64,000 nucleotides of DNA from Arthrobacter wenxiniae (GTDB lineage Bacteria; Actinomycetota; Actinomycetes; Actinomycetales; Micrococcaceae). The position numbers and the translations under genes were made by a program. Positions 1 to 9,060 of this stretch are shown one piece after another. The notes below the pieces were generated by a model. The model was given only the letters and a program-made list of their open reading frames with translations. It had not been told where the DNA came from and searched no databases. Where the stretch lies: assembly GCF_013376105.1 (NCBI RefSeq), contig NZ_JAAMFM010000013.1, forward strand, positions 37,956-101,955. Reading direction: 5' to 3'. Every line of letters starts with the position of its first letter. Position 1 is the stretch's first letter.

Positions 1-1800
1 GCCGCGCAGGGCCTGCGCCTCCCACGTGCCCGAACAGTCCGAGGCCTCCCACAGGGCCCACAGCACCGTCTCCGCGTTCGCGCCGGGCTCGGCCACTGAC
101 TGCTTCCCGGCGGCCAGCATGGCCGCAATCCGGCCCGCGTTCTGGGCCTCCCAGCCCAGGGGGGCCAGCTTTTCCGGGTTCGCGAGCGCCTCGGCCAGCA
201 GTTCGTCGCTGGCCCGGCCGCCGCCGGCGCCGAGTTCCTGCTGGCGCAGCGCCTGCCGCAGCCGGCGCAGGTGCAGCGCCGTGGAACGGCCCAGGCGCGA
301 CGTCAGCAGCGACACGGCCAGCTCCGCATCCAGCACGTCAGGGTCCAGCGCCACGCGGAACGCCTCCAGCAGCGGCCGGACGGCAGGTTCGTCGCGGACC
401 GGGTTCTCGGCCACGGGCACCTTGACGGGGATGCCCAGGCCGCTCAGGTACCGCTGCAGCCCGGCCAAGGCCGATCCCGTGCGCACAATGACGGCGATCT
501 CGCCCAGCCGGTGCCCGGCCAGGTGCTGCAGGTGCAGGATGCGCTCGGCCACCAGGCGCAGCTCATGGACTTCGGAAGCCACCACGTGTGCACTGACGCC
601 GCCCTCCTGGGTGGCGTCCGACGCCGGCCCCCCGGCCGGGGTGTCTTCCGGCGCCTTGGGTGGCTGGCCGTTTTGGGCTGTGCCGTCCCGGGTGTCCGGC
701 GCCGCCGGCCAGGCCAGCACGCGCGCCCGCTGCCCGCCGCGGGCCTGGGAGATCCGTTCGGCCACGGCGGACCAGGCGTGGGCGAGTTCCGGGGTCATGC
801 GGTGGGACGTGGAGAGTGTGAATTCGGTGACCGGCGCGTGGCCGTCGGACAGGGTGTCGCGCAGCGAGCCCACCAGGTCCGGCCGGGCGCCGCGGAAGCC
901 CTGCACCACGGTGTCCGGGGAGGCGGTGACCAGGATGTCCCTGCCCCGCCCCACCAGCGCCAGGAGGTCGTGGACGGAGCGGCCGGCCTCTTGGATGTCG
1001 TCCACCAGGATCAGCTGGAGGCGGGCGCGCTCCCGGGCGAGGAATTCGGCGTCGTTCTTCAGAAGCGTGGCGGCGGCCGTGATGATGCCGGCCGGGTCGA
1101 AGGAGCCGGACTTGCCCCAGTCCACCACATCCCGGTACTCGGCGTAGAGCGAGGCGGCAGCAGCCCAGTCCGCCCGGCCGAGCTCCCGGCCCAGGCGGGC
1201 CAGCTCCTCCGGGACGACGTCGTATTCTATGACGCGGTCAAACAACTGCCTGATTTCCTGCCGGAAGCCGCGTGTGTCCAGGGCCTCGGCCAGTTCGGCC
1301 GGCCAGTTCGGCGCCGCGCCCAGCCCCAGCCGGTGCCCGGCCAGCAGGTCCTTGATGATGAGGTCCTGCTCCGGGCCGCTCATGAGGCGCGGCGGGCCCT
1401 CGATGTGCGGCATGCGGCCCTCCACCTTGGCCCGCCGCAGGAGGTCAAAGGCATAGGAGGACCAGGTCCGTGCCGGGGACGTGCTCAGGCTCCTGGTGAG
1501 GCGCGCGCTGAACGCGTTGCGCAGCCGCGCCGCCGCCAGCCGCGACGGGGCCAGCAGGAGGGCACCTGCGGGATCAACGCCGTCGTGCTCCATCCGCTTG
1601 ACCGCGGCCTCCACCAGGACGGTGGACTTGCCCGTGCCCGGGGCGCCCCAGACCAGCACGGGGCCGGAACCGGGGGCCAGCCCCACCACGGGCTGCTGGT
1701 CCGGGCTCAGGTCCGGTGCCGGGCGGAGCGAGGCCGCGGGCGCCACAAGTGTCAGTCGGGGCAGGCGGTTCGGGGCGGGCGGATGATTGGGGGAACTCAT
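1..1800 (-). CDS. UvrD/Rep-type ATP-dependent DNA helicase, AdnA-like (5' part, runs off window)
   Basis: Reading the minus strand from the ATG at 1800 gives an open frame of 600 codons to the window edge. A Walker A motif GAPGTGKST lies at residues 52-60 and a Walker B-like VDDIQE near residue 266, the form seen in actinobacterial AdnA/UvrD-family proteins rather than the usual DEXQ. A loading motif comes later (STSHRMTPELAHAW). The family unwinds DNA during recombination repair, and AdnA carries a C-terminal PD-(D/E)XK nuclease, which would lie outside this window and is not seen. The upstream alkyltransferase-like gene ends inside this start codon (ATGA overlap), so the two are probably co-transcribed. 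The call as helicase is firm; AdnA rather than another UvrD paralogue is inferred from the neighbour. Confidence 0.85.
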   Translation of the reverse strand, partial: MSSPNHPPAPNRLPRLTLVAPAASLRPAPDLSPDQQPVVGLAPGSGPVLVWGAPGTGKSTVLVEAAVKRMEHDGVDPAGALLLAPSRLAAARLRNAFSARLTRSLSTSPARTWSSYAFDLLRRAKVEGRMPHIEGPPRLMSGPEQDLIIKDLLAGHRLGLGAAPNWPAELAEALDTRGFRQEIRQLFDRVIEYDVVPEELARLGRELGRADWAAAASLYAEYRDVVDWGKSGSFDPAGIITAAATLLKNDAEFLARERARLQLILVDDIQEAGRSVHDLLALVGRGRDILVTASPDTVVQGFRGARPDLVGSLRDTLSDGHAPVTEFTLSTSHRMTPELAHAWSAVAERISQARGGQRARVLAWPAAPDTRDGTAQNGQPPKAPEDTPAGGPASDATQEGGVSAHVVASEVHELRLVAERILHLQHLAGHRLGEIAVIVRTGSALAGLQRYLSGLGIPVKVPVAENPVRDEPAVRPLLEAFRVALDPDVLDAELAVSLLTSRLGRSTALHLRRLRQALRQQELGAGGGRASDELLAEALANPEKLAPLGWEAQNAGRIAAMLAAGKQSVAEPGANAETVLWALWEASDCSGTWEAQALRG

Positions 1801-2222
1801 GCCCCGAGTCCACCACGGGGCTCCGACATTTCAGCCGGACGGGGCTGCAGGGGCCCTTCCGCGGCGTGCAGCCGCGCGGCTATGGCGTCAATGCGGTCAA
1901 AGTCTGTCTCCGTGGGGTTCCAGCGGGCCGCCGCCATGTGGACCCGCCACGAGGGGTGCCCGCCGCCGGTGTCCCCGCGCAGTTCGGTGGCTTCCTCGCG
2001 GTAGTGCACCAGGGCGCCGGCGTCGTGGCACGACGGGGGCTGGCCCCCGGCCCGGATCACCCGCCACCAGGGCACGGCCGAGCCGTGGTGGGACATGACG
2101 GACCCCACCTGCCGGGGGCCGCCGCGCTCCAGCAGCGCGGCAACGTCGCCGTAGGAAAGCACCCGCCCGGCCGGAATGAGCTCCACCACGTCCAGGACCG
2201 CTTCAACATACTCAGCACGCAT
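1797..2222 (-). CDS. MGMT-family alkyltransferase-like protein (ATL), cysteine-less
   Basis: A 141-residue protein with the DNA-binding fold of O6-alkylguanine alkyltransferases: RVLSYGDVAALL is the recognition-helix region, and PWWRV at residues 51-55 occupies the position of the family's PCHRV active site. Trp replaces the acceptor Cys, so it should bind alkylated guanines without repairing them and, as in known ATLs, recruit excision repair. The ATG at 2222 is chosen; a GTG at 2243 in the same frame would add seven residues. The stop overlaps the helicase start by four bases. The location beside a repair helicase agrees with a damage-response role. Confidence 0.85.
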   Translation of the reverse strand: MRAEYVEAVLDVVELIPAGRVLSYGDVAALLERGGPRQVGSVMSHHGSAVPWWRVIRAGGQPPSCHDAGALVHYREEATELRGDTGGGHPSWRVHMAAARWNPTETDFDRIDAIAARLHAAEGPLQPRPAEMSEPRGGLGA

Positions 2223-2305
2223 GGTTCCAGCGTAGTTCTCCACAGGCCCGCCCGGCGCACGGCCATGGCGGCTTTCGTGTCGGTGGCAGCAGGTAGCGTT
2301 GGGGC

Positions 2306-2992
2306 ATGACTAGCTGGAACATGCACCCCCGGGCCGCGTTTGACTTGGAAACCACGGGCAAGGACCCCCGCGAGGCCCGGATAGTGACCGCGTCCATCGT
2401 GATGGTGGACGAATCCGGCGCGGTGGCGGACACCCACGAGTGGCTCGCCGACCCGGGCGTGGACATCCCGGAGGAGGCTGCCGCCATCCACGGCATCAGC
2501 ACGGCCCACGCCCGCGCCAATGGCCGGCCGGCGGATGAGGTGACGGCGGAAATTGGTGCCGTCCTCGCCACCCTGTTCCAAAACCAGATTCCCGTCATCG
2601 CCTTCAATGCCAGCTACGACTTCACGGTCCTGGCCAACGAGGCCCGCCGCCACGGCCTGGCGGCCATCACCCCGGCGCCGGTCATCGACCCCTTCATCTG
2701 CAACAAGCATGTGGACAGGTTCCGCAAGGGCAGCCGCACGCTGGTGGCCCTGTGCGAGGAATACGGAATCCCGCTCGACGACGCCCACACCTCCGCGGCC
2801 GACGCCGAGGCCACGCTCCGGCTGGCCGACGCCCTCGCCGCCAAATACAGCGCCCTGCGCCTGGAGCTGGCCGAGCTCCACGCCGCCCAGGTGGGGTGGG
2901 CCCGCGAGCAGGCGGCTGACTTCCAGCAGTACCTGCGCCGGGTCAAGGACCCGGCGGCCGTCATTGAGGGCGACTGGCCGGTGTTGCCGTAG
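2306..2992 (+). CDS. DnaQ-like 3'-5' exonuclease (DEDDh)
   Basis: A 228-residue exonuclease-domain protein. ExoI is FDLETTG with D13 and E15, ExoII is NASYDF with D105, and ExoIII has H161 and D166 in the HTSAADAE context, so all four metal ligands and the general-base His are present. Such stand-alone proteins trim 3' ends of DNA or RNA; the physiological substrate cannot be read from sequence. It diverges from the ATL gene, with 83 bases between the two starts. It is shorter than DNA polymerase III epsilon-type fusions and has no extra domain. Confidence 0.9.
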   Translation: MTSWNMHPRAAFDLETTGKDPREARIVTASIVMVDESGAVADTHEWLADPGVDIPEEAAAIHGISTAHARANGRPADEVTAEIGAVLATLFQNQIPVIAFNASYDFTVLANEARRHGLAAITPAPVIDPFICNKHVDRFRKGSRTLVALCEEYGIPLDDAHTSAADAEATLRLADALAAKYSALRLELAELHAAQVGWAREQAADFQQYLRRVKDPAAVIEGDWPVLP

Positions 2993-3351
2993 GCCGCCGG
3001 GGCTGCGTCCGGGCGGCGGCGGTGCCCGCGCCGGACGCATGAGCTAAATCACACAGGGAATTAACAGCCTTCGCCGTTGCGGGGCCGCGCCTGTCGTGCG
3101 GCCGGCGCACCGCTGGGCCCGGGCTGTGCCCGCCGCCGCCCCAGATGATCAATCATTTCTTCCATGAATGACACTTTTGTTAAGCATTTGTTCGCACGCG
3201 CCACATTTGCCGCCCCGATGACATAATTTAGTTCCGCGGGTAGAGCTCTGCTATGCCGCTCGTGCGGGCCTTTGCGAGGGCTCCCCGCGCCCCTGAAACC
3301 CGGCCGTCGTCCTTGTCGATGCCGGGTACCTGCAATGAAAGTGATCGCGTA
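2993..3351 (+). other. Intergenic region upstream of the amino-acid ABC operon
   Basis: No convincing gene is seen in these 359 bases. The first part holds a GC-rich hairpin just after the exonuclease gene. The stretch 3150-3235 is clearly AT-richer than its surroundings (TTAAGCATTTGTTC, CATAATTTAG) and is the likely promoter and operator area of the downstream operon, but no pair of -35/-10 hexamers with standard spacing stands out. An in-frame upstream ATG at 3253 exists but would put 33 residues before a good signal peptide, so it is unlikely to be the start. Confidence 0.4.
3005..3038 (+). terminator. Hairpin after the exonuclease gene
   Basis: GCGTCCGG at 3005-3012 pairs perfectly with CCGGACGC at 3031-3038, twelve bases past the exonuclease stop codon. 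There is no run of T after it, so it is a terminator-like stem loop rather than a textbook intrinsic terminator. Confidence 0.35.
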
Positions 3352-4290
3352 ATGAAGAATTCTGCCCTGAAGTGGCTCACCACCGTGCCCGTGGCGGTTG
3401 CACTGGCCTTTTCGCTGGCCGCCTGCGGCGGCGGCACCGGTGCCACCAGCTCCTCCAAGCCGACGAATGCCCTGGCCGGAAGCGACCAGCAGTCCCTGGA
3501 CAAGTACACCACCAAGGACGTCACCGCCCTGGACAAGATTGACAAGGCCGCGCTGGGCTTGATCACCCCAGGCACCCTCACGGTCGGCACGCTCTCCGAC
3601 GCCCCGCCGAACATCTTCATCGACAAGTCCGGCAAGTTCACCGGATACGACAATGAACTGCTGCGCGCCATGGCGGCCAAGCTGGGCCTGAAGGTGGAGT
3701 TCAAGTCCACCGACTTCGCCGCCCTGCTCTCCCAGGTTGCCAACAAGCAGTTCGACGTCGGCTCCTCCTCGATCTCCACGACGGACGCCCGCCGCAAGTC
3801 GGTCGGCTTCTCCAACGGCTACGACTTCGGCTACATGGCCGTGGTTGCCAAGAAGGACTCGGCCATCAAGGGCTTCAAGGACCTCAAGGCCGGCACGCGC
3901 ATCGCCGTGGTCCAGGGCACCGTGCAGGACGACTACGTCACCAACACCCTGAAAATGGAACCGGTCCGCTTCTCGGACTACAACACCGCCTACGCCAACC
4001 TGAAGAACGGCCAGGTTGACGCCTGGGTTGCCCCGTCGCAGCAGGCCACCGGCCAGGTCAAGCCCGGCGACGGCACGGTCATCGCCGAGTCCGTGGTCAA
4101 CACGCAGAACTTCACCGCCTATGCCGTGAACAAGGAGAACCAGCCGCTGATCGATGCGCTGAACTCCGCCCTTGACGCGGTGATTGCCGACGGCACCTGG
4201 TCCAAGCTGACCAAGCAGTGGTACCCGGACCGCCAGACCCCCGCAACCTGGTCACCGGGCTCCAAGGCCGTCACAGTCCCGAAGGGCTAA
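3352..4290 (+). CDS. Amino-acid ABC transporter substrate-binding lipoprotein
   Basis: A 312-residue family-3 solute-binding protein. The chosen ATG gives a signal peptide with charged start MKNSALK, a hydrophobic core and the lipobox LAAC, making Cys25 the lipidated residue; the mature part is anchored to the outer face of the membrane. Family features follow: TVGTLSDAPP at the start of lobe 1, then GYDNELLRAMAAKLGL, and the RKSVGFSNGY strand-loop. The protein delivers a polar amino acid to the permease encoded three bases downstream. The exact substrate (glutamate, histidine, cystine or other) cannot be assigned. It is first in an operon with permease and ATPase genes. Confidence 0.93.
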   Translation: MKNSALKWLTTVPVAVALAFSLAACGGGTGATSSSKPTNALAGSDQQSLDKYTTKDVTALDKIDKAALGLITPGTLTVGTLSDAPPNIFIDKSGKFTGYDNELLRAMAAKLGLKVEFKSTDFAALLSQVANKQFDVGSSSISTTDARRKSVGFSNGYDFGYMAVVAKKDSAIKGFKDLKAGTRIAVVQGTVQDDYVTNTLKMEPVRFSDYNTAYANLKNGQVDAWVAPSQQATGQVKPGDGTVIAESVVNTQNFTAYAVNKENQPLIDALNSALDAVIADGTWSKLTKQWYPDRQTPATWSPGSKAVTVPKG

Positions 4291-4293
4291 TCT

Positions 4294-5052
4294 ATGGACG
4301 CACTCCAGCAGCTCCTTAAGACGTTTTTCGACTGGCAGGCCATGGGGGGCGTCATCCCCCAGATGCTCACAGTCGGTTTGCCGAACACGCTCATCCTGGC
4401 CGTATCGTCGGCCGTACTCGGCTGCATTCTTGGCCTGGTCCTGGCCGTCATGGGCATCTCGCGGAACCCCATCCCCCGGTGGATCGCCCGTATCTACACG
4501 GACATTTTCCGCGGTCTGCCGGCCATCCTGACCATCCTGCTGATCGGCCTGGGATTCGGCCCGGTGATCAGGATTCTGACCGGCAGCACCAACCCGTTCC
4601 CCCTGGGGATCGCGGCGCTGACCTTGATGGCCGCGGCGTACATTGGGGAAATCTTCCGTTCCGGCATTCAAAGCGTCGACAGGGGGCAACTGGAGGCCTC
4701 CCGCGCACTGGGGTTCAGCTACACGTCCTCGATGATCCTGGTGGTCATCCCCCAGGGCATCCGGCGGGTGCTGCCCGCGCTGGTGAACCAGCTGATTGCC
4801 CTGATCAAGGATTCGTCCCTGATCTATCTGCTGGGCCTGCTGTCCAGCCAGCGTGAGATTTTCCGCATCGGCAACGATGCGGCCGCCAACACCGGAAACC
4901 TCTCGCCGCTGGTCGCAGCCGGGGTTTTGTACCTGGTCCTGACCATTCCGCTGACCCACCTGGTGAACTTCATGGACAAGCGCATGCGCGAAGGCAAGCG
5001 CGCCAAGATTGAACCCGATGAAGTTGCCGCCGTTGTTGGAAAGGGCGCCTAG
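4294..5052 (+). CDS. Amino-acid ABC transporter permease
   Basis: A 252-residue inner-membrane protein of the HisM/GlnP family with about five hydrophobic segments. The coupling-helix (EAA) motif is visible as GQLEASRALGFSYTSSMILV around residue 130-148, where it contacts the ATPase. It starts three bases after the binding-protein stop and ends three bases before the ATPase start, so the three genes form one transcript. With only one permease gene, the channel is probably a homodimer. The C-terminal tail (about 25 residues) is charged and cytoplasmic. Confidence 0.93.
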   Translation: MDALQQLLKTFFDWQAMGGVIPQMLTVGLPNTLILAVSSAVLGCILGLVLAVMGISRNPIPRWIARIYTDIFRGLPAILTILLIGLGFGPVIRILTGSTNPFPLGIAALTLMAAAYIGEIFRSGIQSVDRGQLEASRALGFSYTSSMILVVIPQGIRRVLPALVNQLIALIKDSSLIYLLGLLSSQREIFRIGNDAAANTGNLSPLVAAGVLYLVLTIPLTHLVNFMDKRMREGKRAKIEPDEVAAVVGKGA

Positions 5053-5055
5053 GCC

Positions 5056-5793
5056 ATGAGTGAATTCAAGTCGGGGTCCCTGACGGCCCGGAACATCCAC
5101 CTGGCCTTCGGCTCCAACAAGGTGCTGCGCGGGATCGACCTGCACGTCCCGCGGGGCACCACGGCCTCCGTGATCGGCCCGTCGGGTTCGGGAAAGTCCA
5201 CGCTGCTGCGCGTCATGAACCGCCTGATCGAACCCGATGCGGGCGACATCCTGCTGGACGAGCGCTCCGTCCTGGCGGACAACCCGGACGAGCTGCGGCG
5301 GCGCATCGGCATGGTGTTCCAGCAGTTCAACCTGTTCCCGCACAAGACCGTGGCGGACAACGTGGCGCTTGCGCTGAACAAGCTGCGGAAGCTGCCGAAG
5401 GACCAGGCCCGCGCCAAGGCCCTCGAGCAGCTGGACATGGTGGGCCTGAAGCACAAGGCCGATGCCCGGCCGGGCAACCTGTCCGGCGGGCAGCAGCAGC
5501 GCGTGGCCATTGCCCGGGCGCTGGCCATGGAGCCGGAAGTCATGTTCTTTGACGAGGCAACCTCGGCACTGGACCCGGAACTCGTCAAGGGGATCCTGGC
5601 GCTCATGACGGACCTGTCCAAGGGAGGCATGACCATGGTTGTTGTGACGCACGAGATGGGCTTCTGCCGCAACGTGTCCGACACCGTGACGTTCATGGAC
5701 GGCGGCGTGGTGGTGGAGACCGGACCCCCGGACGAGCTCTTCAGCGCGCCGAAAACCGAGCGCTTGAAGGGCTTCCTCTCCGACGTCCTCTAG
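5056..5793 (+). CDS. Amino-acid ABC transporter ATP-binding protein
   Basis: A 245-residue ATPase of the polar amino-acid uptake family (GlnQ/HisP type). Walker A is GPSGSGKST at residues 41-49, the Q-loop is FQQFNLF, the signature is [14 protein letters not shown], Walker B is [13 protein letters not shown] and the switch is VVTHEMGF. The Walker B region has FDEAT where most paralogues, including the one at 62211 in this window, have FDEPT. It drives import through the permease encoded immediately upstream and is the last gene of the operon; a 92-base gap follows. Confidence 0.94.
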   Translation: MSEFKSGSLTARNIHLAFGSNKVLRGIDLHVPRGTTASVIGPSGSGKSTLLRVMNRLIEPDAGDILLDERSVLADNPDELRRRIGMVFQQFNLFPHKTVADNVALALNKLRKLPKDQARAKALEQLDMVGLKHKADARPGNLSGGQQQRVAIARALAMEPEVMFFDEATSALDPELVKGILALMTDLSKGGMTMVVVTHEMGFCRNVSDTVTFMDGGVVVETGPPDELFSAPKTERLKGFLSDVL

Positions 5794-5885
5794 CCGGCGC
5801 CACCACCGCGACGCCCCCCGATATCGTTGAAGGCACGATTGCGTCTGCCCGGCTGGTTTCCCCGGAGCCGATCAGGCGACGGGCC

Positions 5886-6032
5886 ATGACACTGGATGCC
5901 AATGACGATCGCCGGGCCATCGAGGCCGCTCTCGGCGCGTGGGATGGACGGGACATCGACGGTGAGAAGTACGTCGAGCGCCTTCGTTCCGGCCGCCGGC
6001 TGGGCGACACGACTGTGCGATGCCAGTCGTAG
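5886..6032 (+). CDS. Possible short antitoxin partner of the VapC-like gene
   Basis: A 48-residue ORF whose stop codon lies 13 bases inside the downstream PIN-domain gene, the usual layout of vapBC pairs. It is acidic/arginine-rich (DGEKYVERLRSGRR) and could be the toxin-binding tail of an antitoxin. It lacks any N-terminal ribbon-helix-helix or AbrB-like part, which is normally needed for operator binding. The frame is open upstream through the end of the ABC ATPase gene without another start, so the true gene may be truncated. Not recognised by sequence; assignment rests on position. Confidence 0.4.
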   Translation: MTLDANDDRRAIEAALGAWDGRDIDGEKYVERLRSGRRLGDTTVRCQS

Positions 6033-6397
6033 TCGACACGTCGATTTTAATTGATCTGCTCCGAGGGGAACCTGCAGCCGCCCAGACCCTCTACGAATCG
6101 CGTGGATCCGGTTTGCTGCACGCGAGCGAGGTGGTCAGATTGGAAGTGTTGGCCGGGATGCGCGAGCGGGAGGAGAAGGCCACTCGGGCGCTGTTCAGTG
6201 CTTTCACGTGGCATCCGTTGGACGGGAGGATCGCTGAAATCGCTGGCGAACTCGGGCGTCGCTGGCTCCCCGGCAACCGCGGCATCGATTCGGCGGATCT
6301 GGTGATCGCAGCCACTGCGATCTCGCTCGACGCTCGGCTGCTGACCAGGAATGTCAAGCACTTCCCCATGTTCGGCGGGTTGTCCGCGCCGTACTGA
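6020..6397 (+). CDS. PIN-domain ribonuclease, VapC-like toxin
   Basis: A 125-residue PIN-domain protein. The metal-binding acids appear in order: D6 in VVVDTS, E42 in RLEVLAG, and D90/D93 in GIDSADLVIA; the fourth position is N111 in TRNVKHF, as in many active family members. VapC toxins cleave tRNA or rRNA and are held inactive by a VapB antitoxin. It overlaps a 48-codon ORF upstream that may be a remnant or minimal antitoxin. Codon use around 5880-6200 is a little less GC-rich at third positions than neighbouring genes, consistent with acquisition. Confidence 0.85.
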   Translation: MPVVVDTSILIDLLRGEPAAAQTLYESRGSGLLHASEVVRLEVLAGMREREEKATRALFSAFTWHPLDGRIAEIAGELGRRWLPGNRGIDSADLVIAATAISLDARLLTRNVKHFPMFGGLSAPY

Positions 6398-6414
6398 ATT
6401 GTGGCCCCGGACCG

Positions 6415-7569
6415 CTACTGCCCGTGCTTGACCGTGAGGATCGTGAGCACCGCGGCGTTGACCTTGGCCAGGAAGTCGGGGCGCTGCTGGGCCAGCTGCA
6501 GCACCGCGGCGTACATGTAGGGGACGGCGTTGGGGTTGGCACACAGGATCATGGTGCCGCCGGCGTTGATGAAGTTGTTGGCCCGCACGGCCCAGCTCCA
6601 GGGAGCCAACTGGGCGGCGCCGCACAGGTCGTCGGAAACGATGATTCCGGTGAACCCTGCGTTGTGCCGCAGCATGGTGCCCATGACCACGGTGGAGAAC
6701 GGCGCGATCTTGCCGGGGCGCGAATCAATCCTGTCGTAGTAGGCGCTGGAGACCATGACCCACCGCGCCCCGTTGTTGATGGCCGTCTGGAAAGGCAACA
6801 GGTTGGGATCGTTGATCGTGGTCTGGGTGTCGTGGACATTGCCCGTCACATCCGTGTTCCCGGTGACCCTGCCCAGTCCGGGGAAATGCTTGACCGTGGG
6901 CATCACGTAGCCGGCCTTGATGCCGGCGAGGAACGCGTTGCCCTTGGCGGAGACGGCCGCCGGGGTGTACCCATATTCGCGGTCGTAGTACCCGATCGGG
7001 GCGTTGGACGGGGCAAAGGCCTGCGTGACGGTGTCAAGGACGGGGGCCAGGTCCACCTTCAGGCCCGCCCAGCGCAGCTGGTTCCCCCAGTTTTTGGCGT
7101 CCGCCTCCAGCGTGGCCGTGGACAGCGTGCCCTGGGCCAGCGCCGTCGGAATTTTCGAGAATCCAGGGCCGCTGAGCACCTGGACGTAGCCCCCCTCCTG
7201 GTCGGTGGCCACGGCAAGATATTCATTGTCCGTCGTCGCCGTGGAAACGGTGTTCGTCATCCGCCGCACAACTGCCGCCGTGGCATTGATCCCGGCGGAG
7301 CTTCGCCCGGCCAGGTAGACGTTGCCCACATGGTCCCAGCTCAGCACGTTCATGGTGGCCTGGCTGGCACCGGTGGCACCGGCCGCAACCATGAACAGCT
7401 GGCCCACCCGCTGCTGCAGCGTCATGTGGGCCAGGTGCTGCGCCGGCGTGGTCCACCCCAACGACGCCGGTGCCGCGGCGGTGGCCGCCCCCGCCAGCGG
7501 CATCGCGGCGAGGAGTGTGGCAAGGATGGCGAGGGACTTCAAAGGGCGAAACTTCTGGAACTGGCGCAT
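6415..7569 (-). CDS. Secreted glycoside hydrolase family 3 protein (NagZ/LpqI-like)
   Basis: A 384-residue exported GH3 enzyme. The first ~29 residues form a signal peptide (basic start, long hydrophobic stretch, cleavage near GAATAAA), with no lipobox Cys. The barrel shows VGQLFMVAAG, VATDQEGGYVQVL, VKHFPGLGRVTGNTDV and IIVSDDL, where the Asp pair contains the expected nucleophile. Family members release N-acetylglucosamine or N-acetylmuramic-acid-linked sugars from cell-wall fragments. The loop that in NagZ reads D-S/T-H reads DV here, so the usual Asp-His acid/base pair is missing. It converges on the PIN gene with 17 bases between. Confidence 0.85.
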   Translation of the reverse strand: MRQFQKFRPLKSLAILATLLAAMPLAGAATAAAPASLGWTTPAQHLAHMTLQQRVGQLFMVAAGATGASQATMNVLSWDHVGNVYLAGRSSAGINATAAVVRRMTNTVSTATTDNEYLAVATDQEGGYVQVLSGPGFSKIPTALAQGTLSTATLEADAKNWGNQLRWAGLKVDLAPVLDTVTQAFAPSNAPIGYYDREYGYTPAAVSAKGNAFLAGIKAGYVMPTVKHFPGLGRVTGNTDVTGNVHDTQTTINDPNLLPFQTAINNGARWVMVSSAYYDRIDSRPGKIAPFSTVVMGTMLRHNAGFTGIIVSDDLCGAAQLAPWSWAVRANNFINAGGTMILCANPNAVPYMYAAVLQLAQQRPDFLAKVNAAVLTILTVKHGQ

Positions 7570-7608
7570 GGCCCACGCGGCTTAGTTGAGAGGAATCTAT
7601 AGCCGAAA

Positions 7609-7638
7609 ATTGTACTCCGACGCGCTCATTTCCGTCAT
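7609..7638 (-). promoter_or_regulatory. Candidate promoter of the GH3 gene
   Basis: On the minus strand TACAAT (7614-7609) forms a -10 box and ATGACG (7638-7633) a -35-like box, with 18 bases between. It lies about 40 bases before the GH3 start, in the 150-base gap that separates hemL from the GH3 gene. The match to the consensus is good for the -10 and partial for the -35. Confidence 0.4.
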
Positions 7639-7719
7639 GACGAATCCGTGTTGCAGCCGTTGGATCACATGTGGCACTTTGGGGTTGTTTTAGTCCAACA
7701 ACTGCAACACAGTCTTCGG

Positions 7720-9027
7720 CTAGGCCGTGGCGGAGGCCGCCGCCCTGGCCGCCGCCGGCAGGGCGTCGAAGATCCGGTTCATGGCGGCGTCGTCGTGCGC
7801 GGCCGAGAGGAACCAGGCCTCGAAAACACTGGGTGGCAGGTAGACCCCGGAATCAAGCATGGAATGGAAGAACGGCGCGTAGCGGAACACGTCCTGGCCC
7901 TGCGCGTCGTCGTAGTTGCGGACGCCCGACGCGGACGTGCCGAAGGCCACGGAGAAGAGGCTGCCGGCGCGCTGGACCGAGTGGTCCACGCCCTCGGCGG
8001 ACAGGGCCGCGGAGACGGCGGCGGACAGTTCCAGCGAGCGCGCGTCCACGGTCTCATAGACGGCGGACGTGGCCGCGGTCAGCGTGGCCACGCCGGCCGC
8101 CATGGCCACCGGGTTCCCGGACAGCGTGCCGGCCTGGTACACGGGGCCCAGGGGTGCCAGCCAGTCCATGACGTCGGCGCGCCCGCCCAGTGCCGCTGTC
8201 GGCAGTCCCCCGCCAATGACCTTGCCGAAGGTGAACAGGTCCGGCGTCCACCCCTCGGAAGCGCCGGTCAGGCCCCAGTAGCCGGCCGCCCCCACCCGGA
8301 AGCCGGTGAGGACCTCGTCCAGGATCAGCAGCGCGCCGTGCCCGGAGGTGATGCGGGACAGCCCGGCATTAAACCCGGGGGCCGGGGTCACGACGCCCAT
8401 GTTGGCGGGCGCGGCCTCGGTGATGACGGCGGCGATGCGGTCCCCGTGCGCGGCGAACGCGGCCTCGACGGCGGCGAGGTCGTTGTAGGGCAGGACCAGG
8501 GTTTCGGCGGCGGTGGCGGCCGTGACGCCGGCGGATCCGGGCAGGGCCAGCGTGGCCAGGCCGGAGCCGGCGGCGGCAAGGAGCGAGTCGAGGTGGCCGT
8601 GGTAGCAGCCGGCGAACTTGATGATGAGCTCGCGCCCCGTGAAGCCGCGGGCCAGGCGCACCGCGGTCATGGTCGCCTCGGTGCCCGTGGAGACCATGCG
8701 CAGGCGTTCAACGCCGGACACACGCCCCTGCACGAGGGCGGCGAGTTCGCTTTCGGCCGGCGTGGACGCGCCAAAGCTCAGCCCGTGGTCCACGGCGGCA
8801 TGGACCGCGGCGAGCACGTCCGGGTGCGAGTGTCCCAGCAGCGCCGGGCCCCAGGAGCAGACCAGGTCCACGTAGTCGCGGCCGTCGGCGTCGGTCAGGT
8901 AGGCGCCCTTGGCGTTGACCATGAAGCGGGGGGTGCCGCCCACGGAGCCGAAGGCGCGCACGGGCGAGTTCACCCCGCCCGGCATGAGGGTCTTGGCACG
9001 GTCAAAGAGTTCCTGCGAACTGGTCAT
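7720..9027 (-). CDS. hemL: Glutamate-1-semialdehyde 2,1-aminomutase
   Basis: A 435-residue PLP enzyme that turns glutamate-1-semialdehyde into 5-aminolevulinate, the second step of C5-route heme synthesis after HemA. The class-III aminotransferase fold is clear: [12 protein letters not shown] at the start, [37 protein letters not shown] with the PLP-contacting Asp, and [12 protein letters not shown] with the Schiff-base Lys near residue 267. Length matches the family. It is the last gene of the hemQ-H-C-D-B-L run, 33 bases after hemB; hemA, whose product it uses, is at the other end of the cluster. Confidence 0.97.
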   Translation of the reverse strand: MTSSQELFDRAKTLMPGGVNSPVRAFGSVGGTPRFMVNAKGAYLTDADGRDYVDLVCSWGPALLGHSHPDVLAAVHAAVDHGLSFGASTPAESELAALVQGRVSGVERLRMVSTGTEATMTAVRLARGFTGRELIIKFAGCYHGHLDSLLAAAGSGLATLALPGSAGVTAATAAETLVLPYNDLAAVEAAFAAHGDRIAAVITEAAPANMGVVTPAPGFNAGLSRITSGHGALLILDEVLTGFRVGAAGYWGLTGASEGWTPDLFTFGKVIGGGLPTAALGGRADVMDWLAPLGPVYQAGTLSGNPVAMAAGVATLTAATSAVYETVDARSLELSAAVSAALSAEGVDHSVQRAGSLFSVAFGTSASGVRNYDDAQGQDVFRYAPFFHSMLDSGVYLPPSVFEAWFLSAAHDDAAMNRIFDALPAAARAAASATA

Positions 9028-9060
9028 GAAGGGGTCCTTGCTTGAAGAATGCCGGAAGTG

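Noticed and set aside
3188..3227. TTGTTC and CATAAT as a promoter for the first ABC operon
   Set aside because: The spacing is 28 bases, too far for a standard promoter; only an AT-rich area can be claimed.
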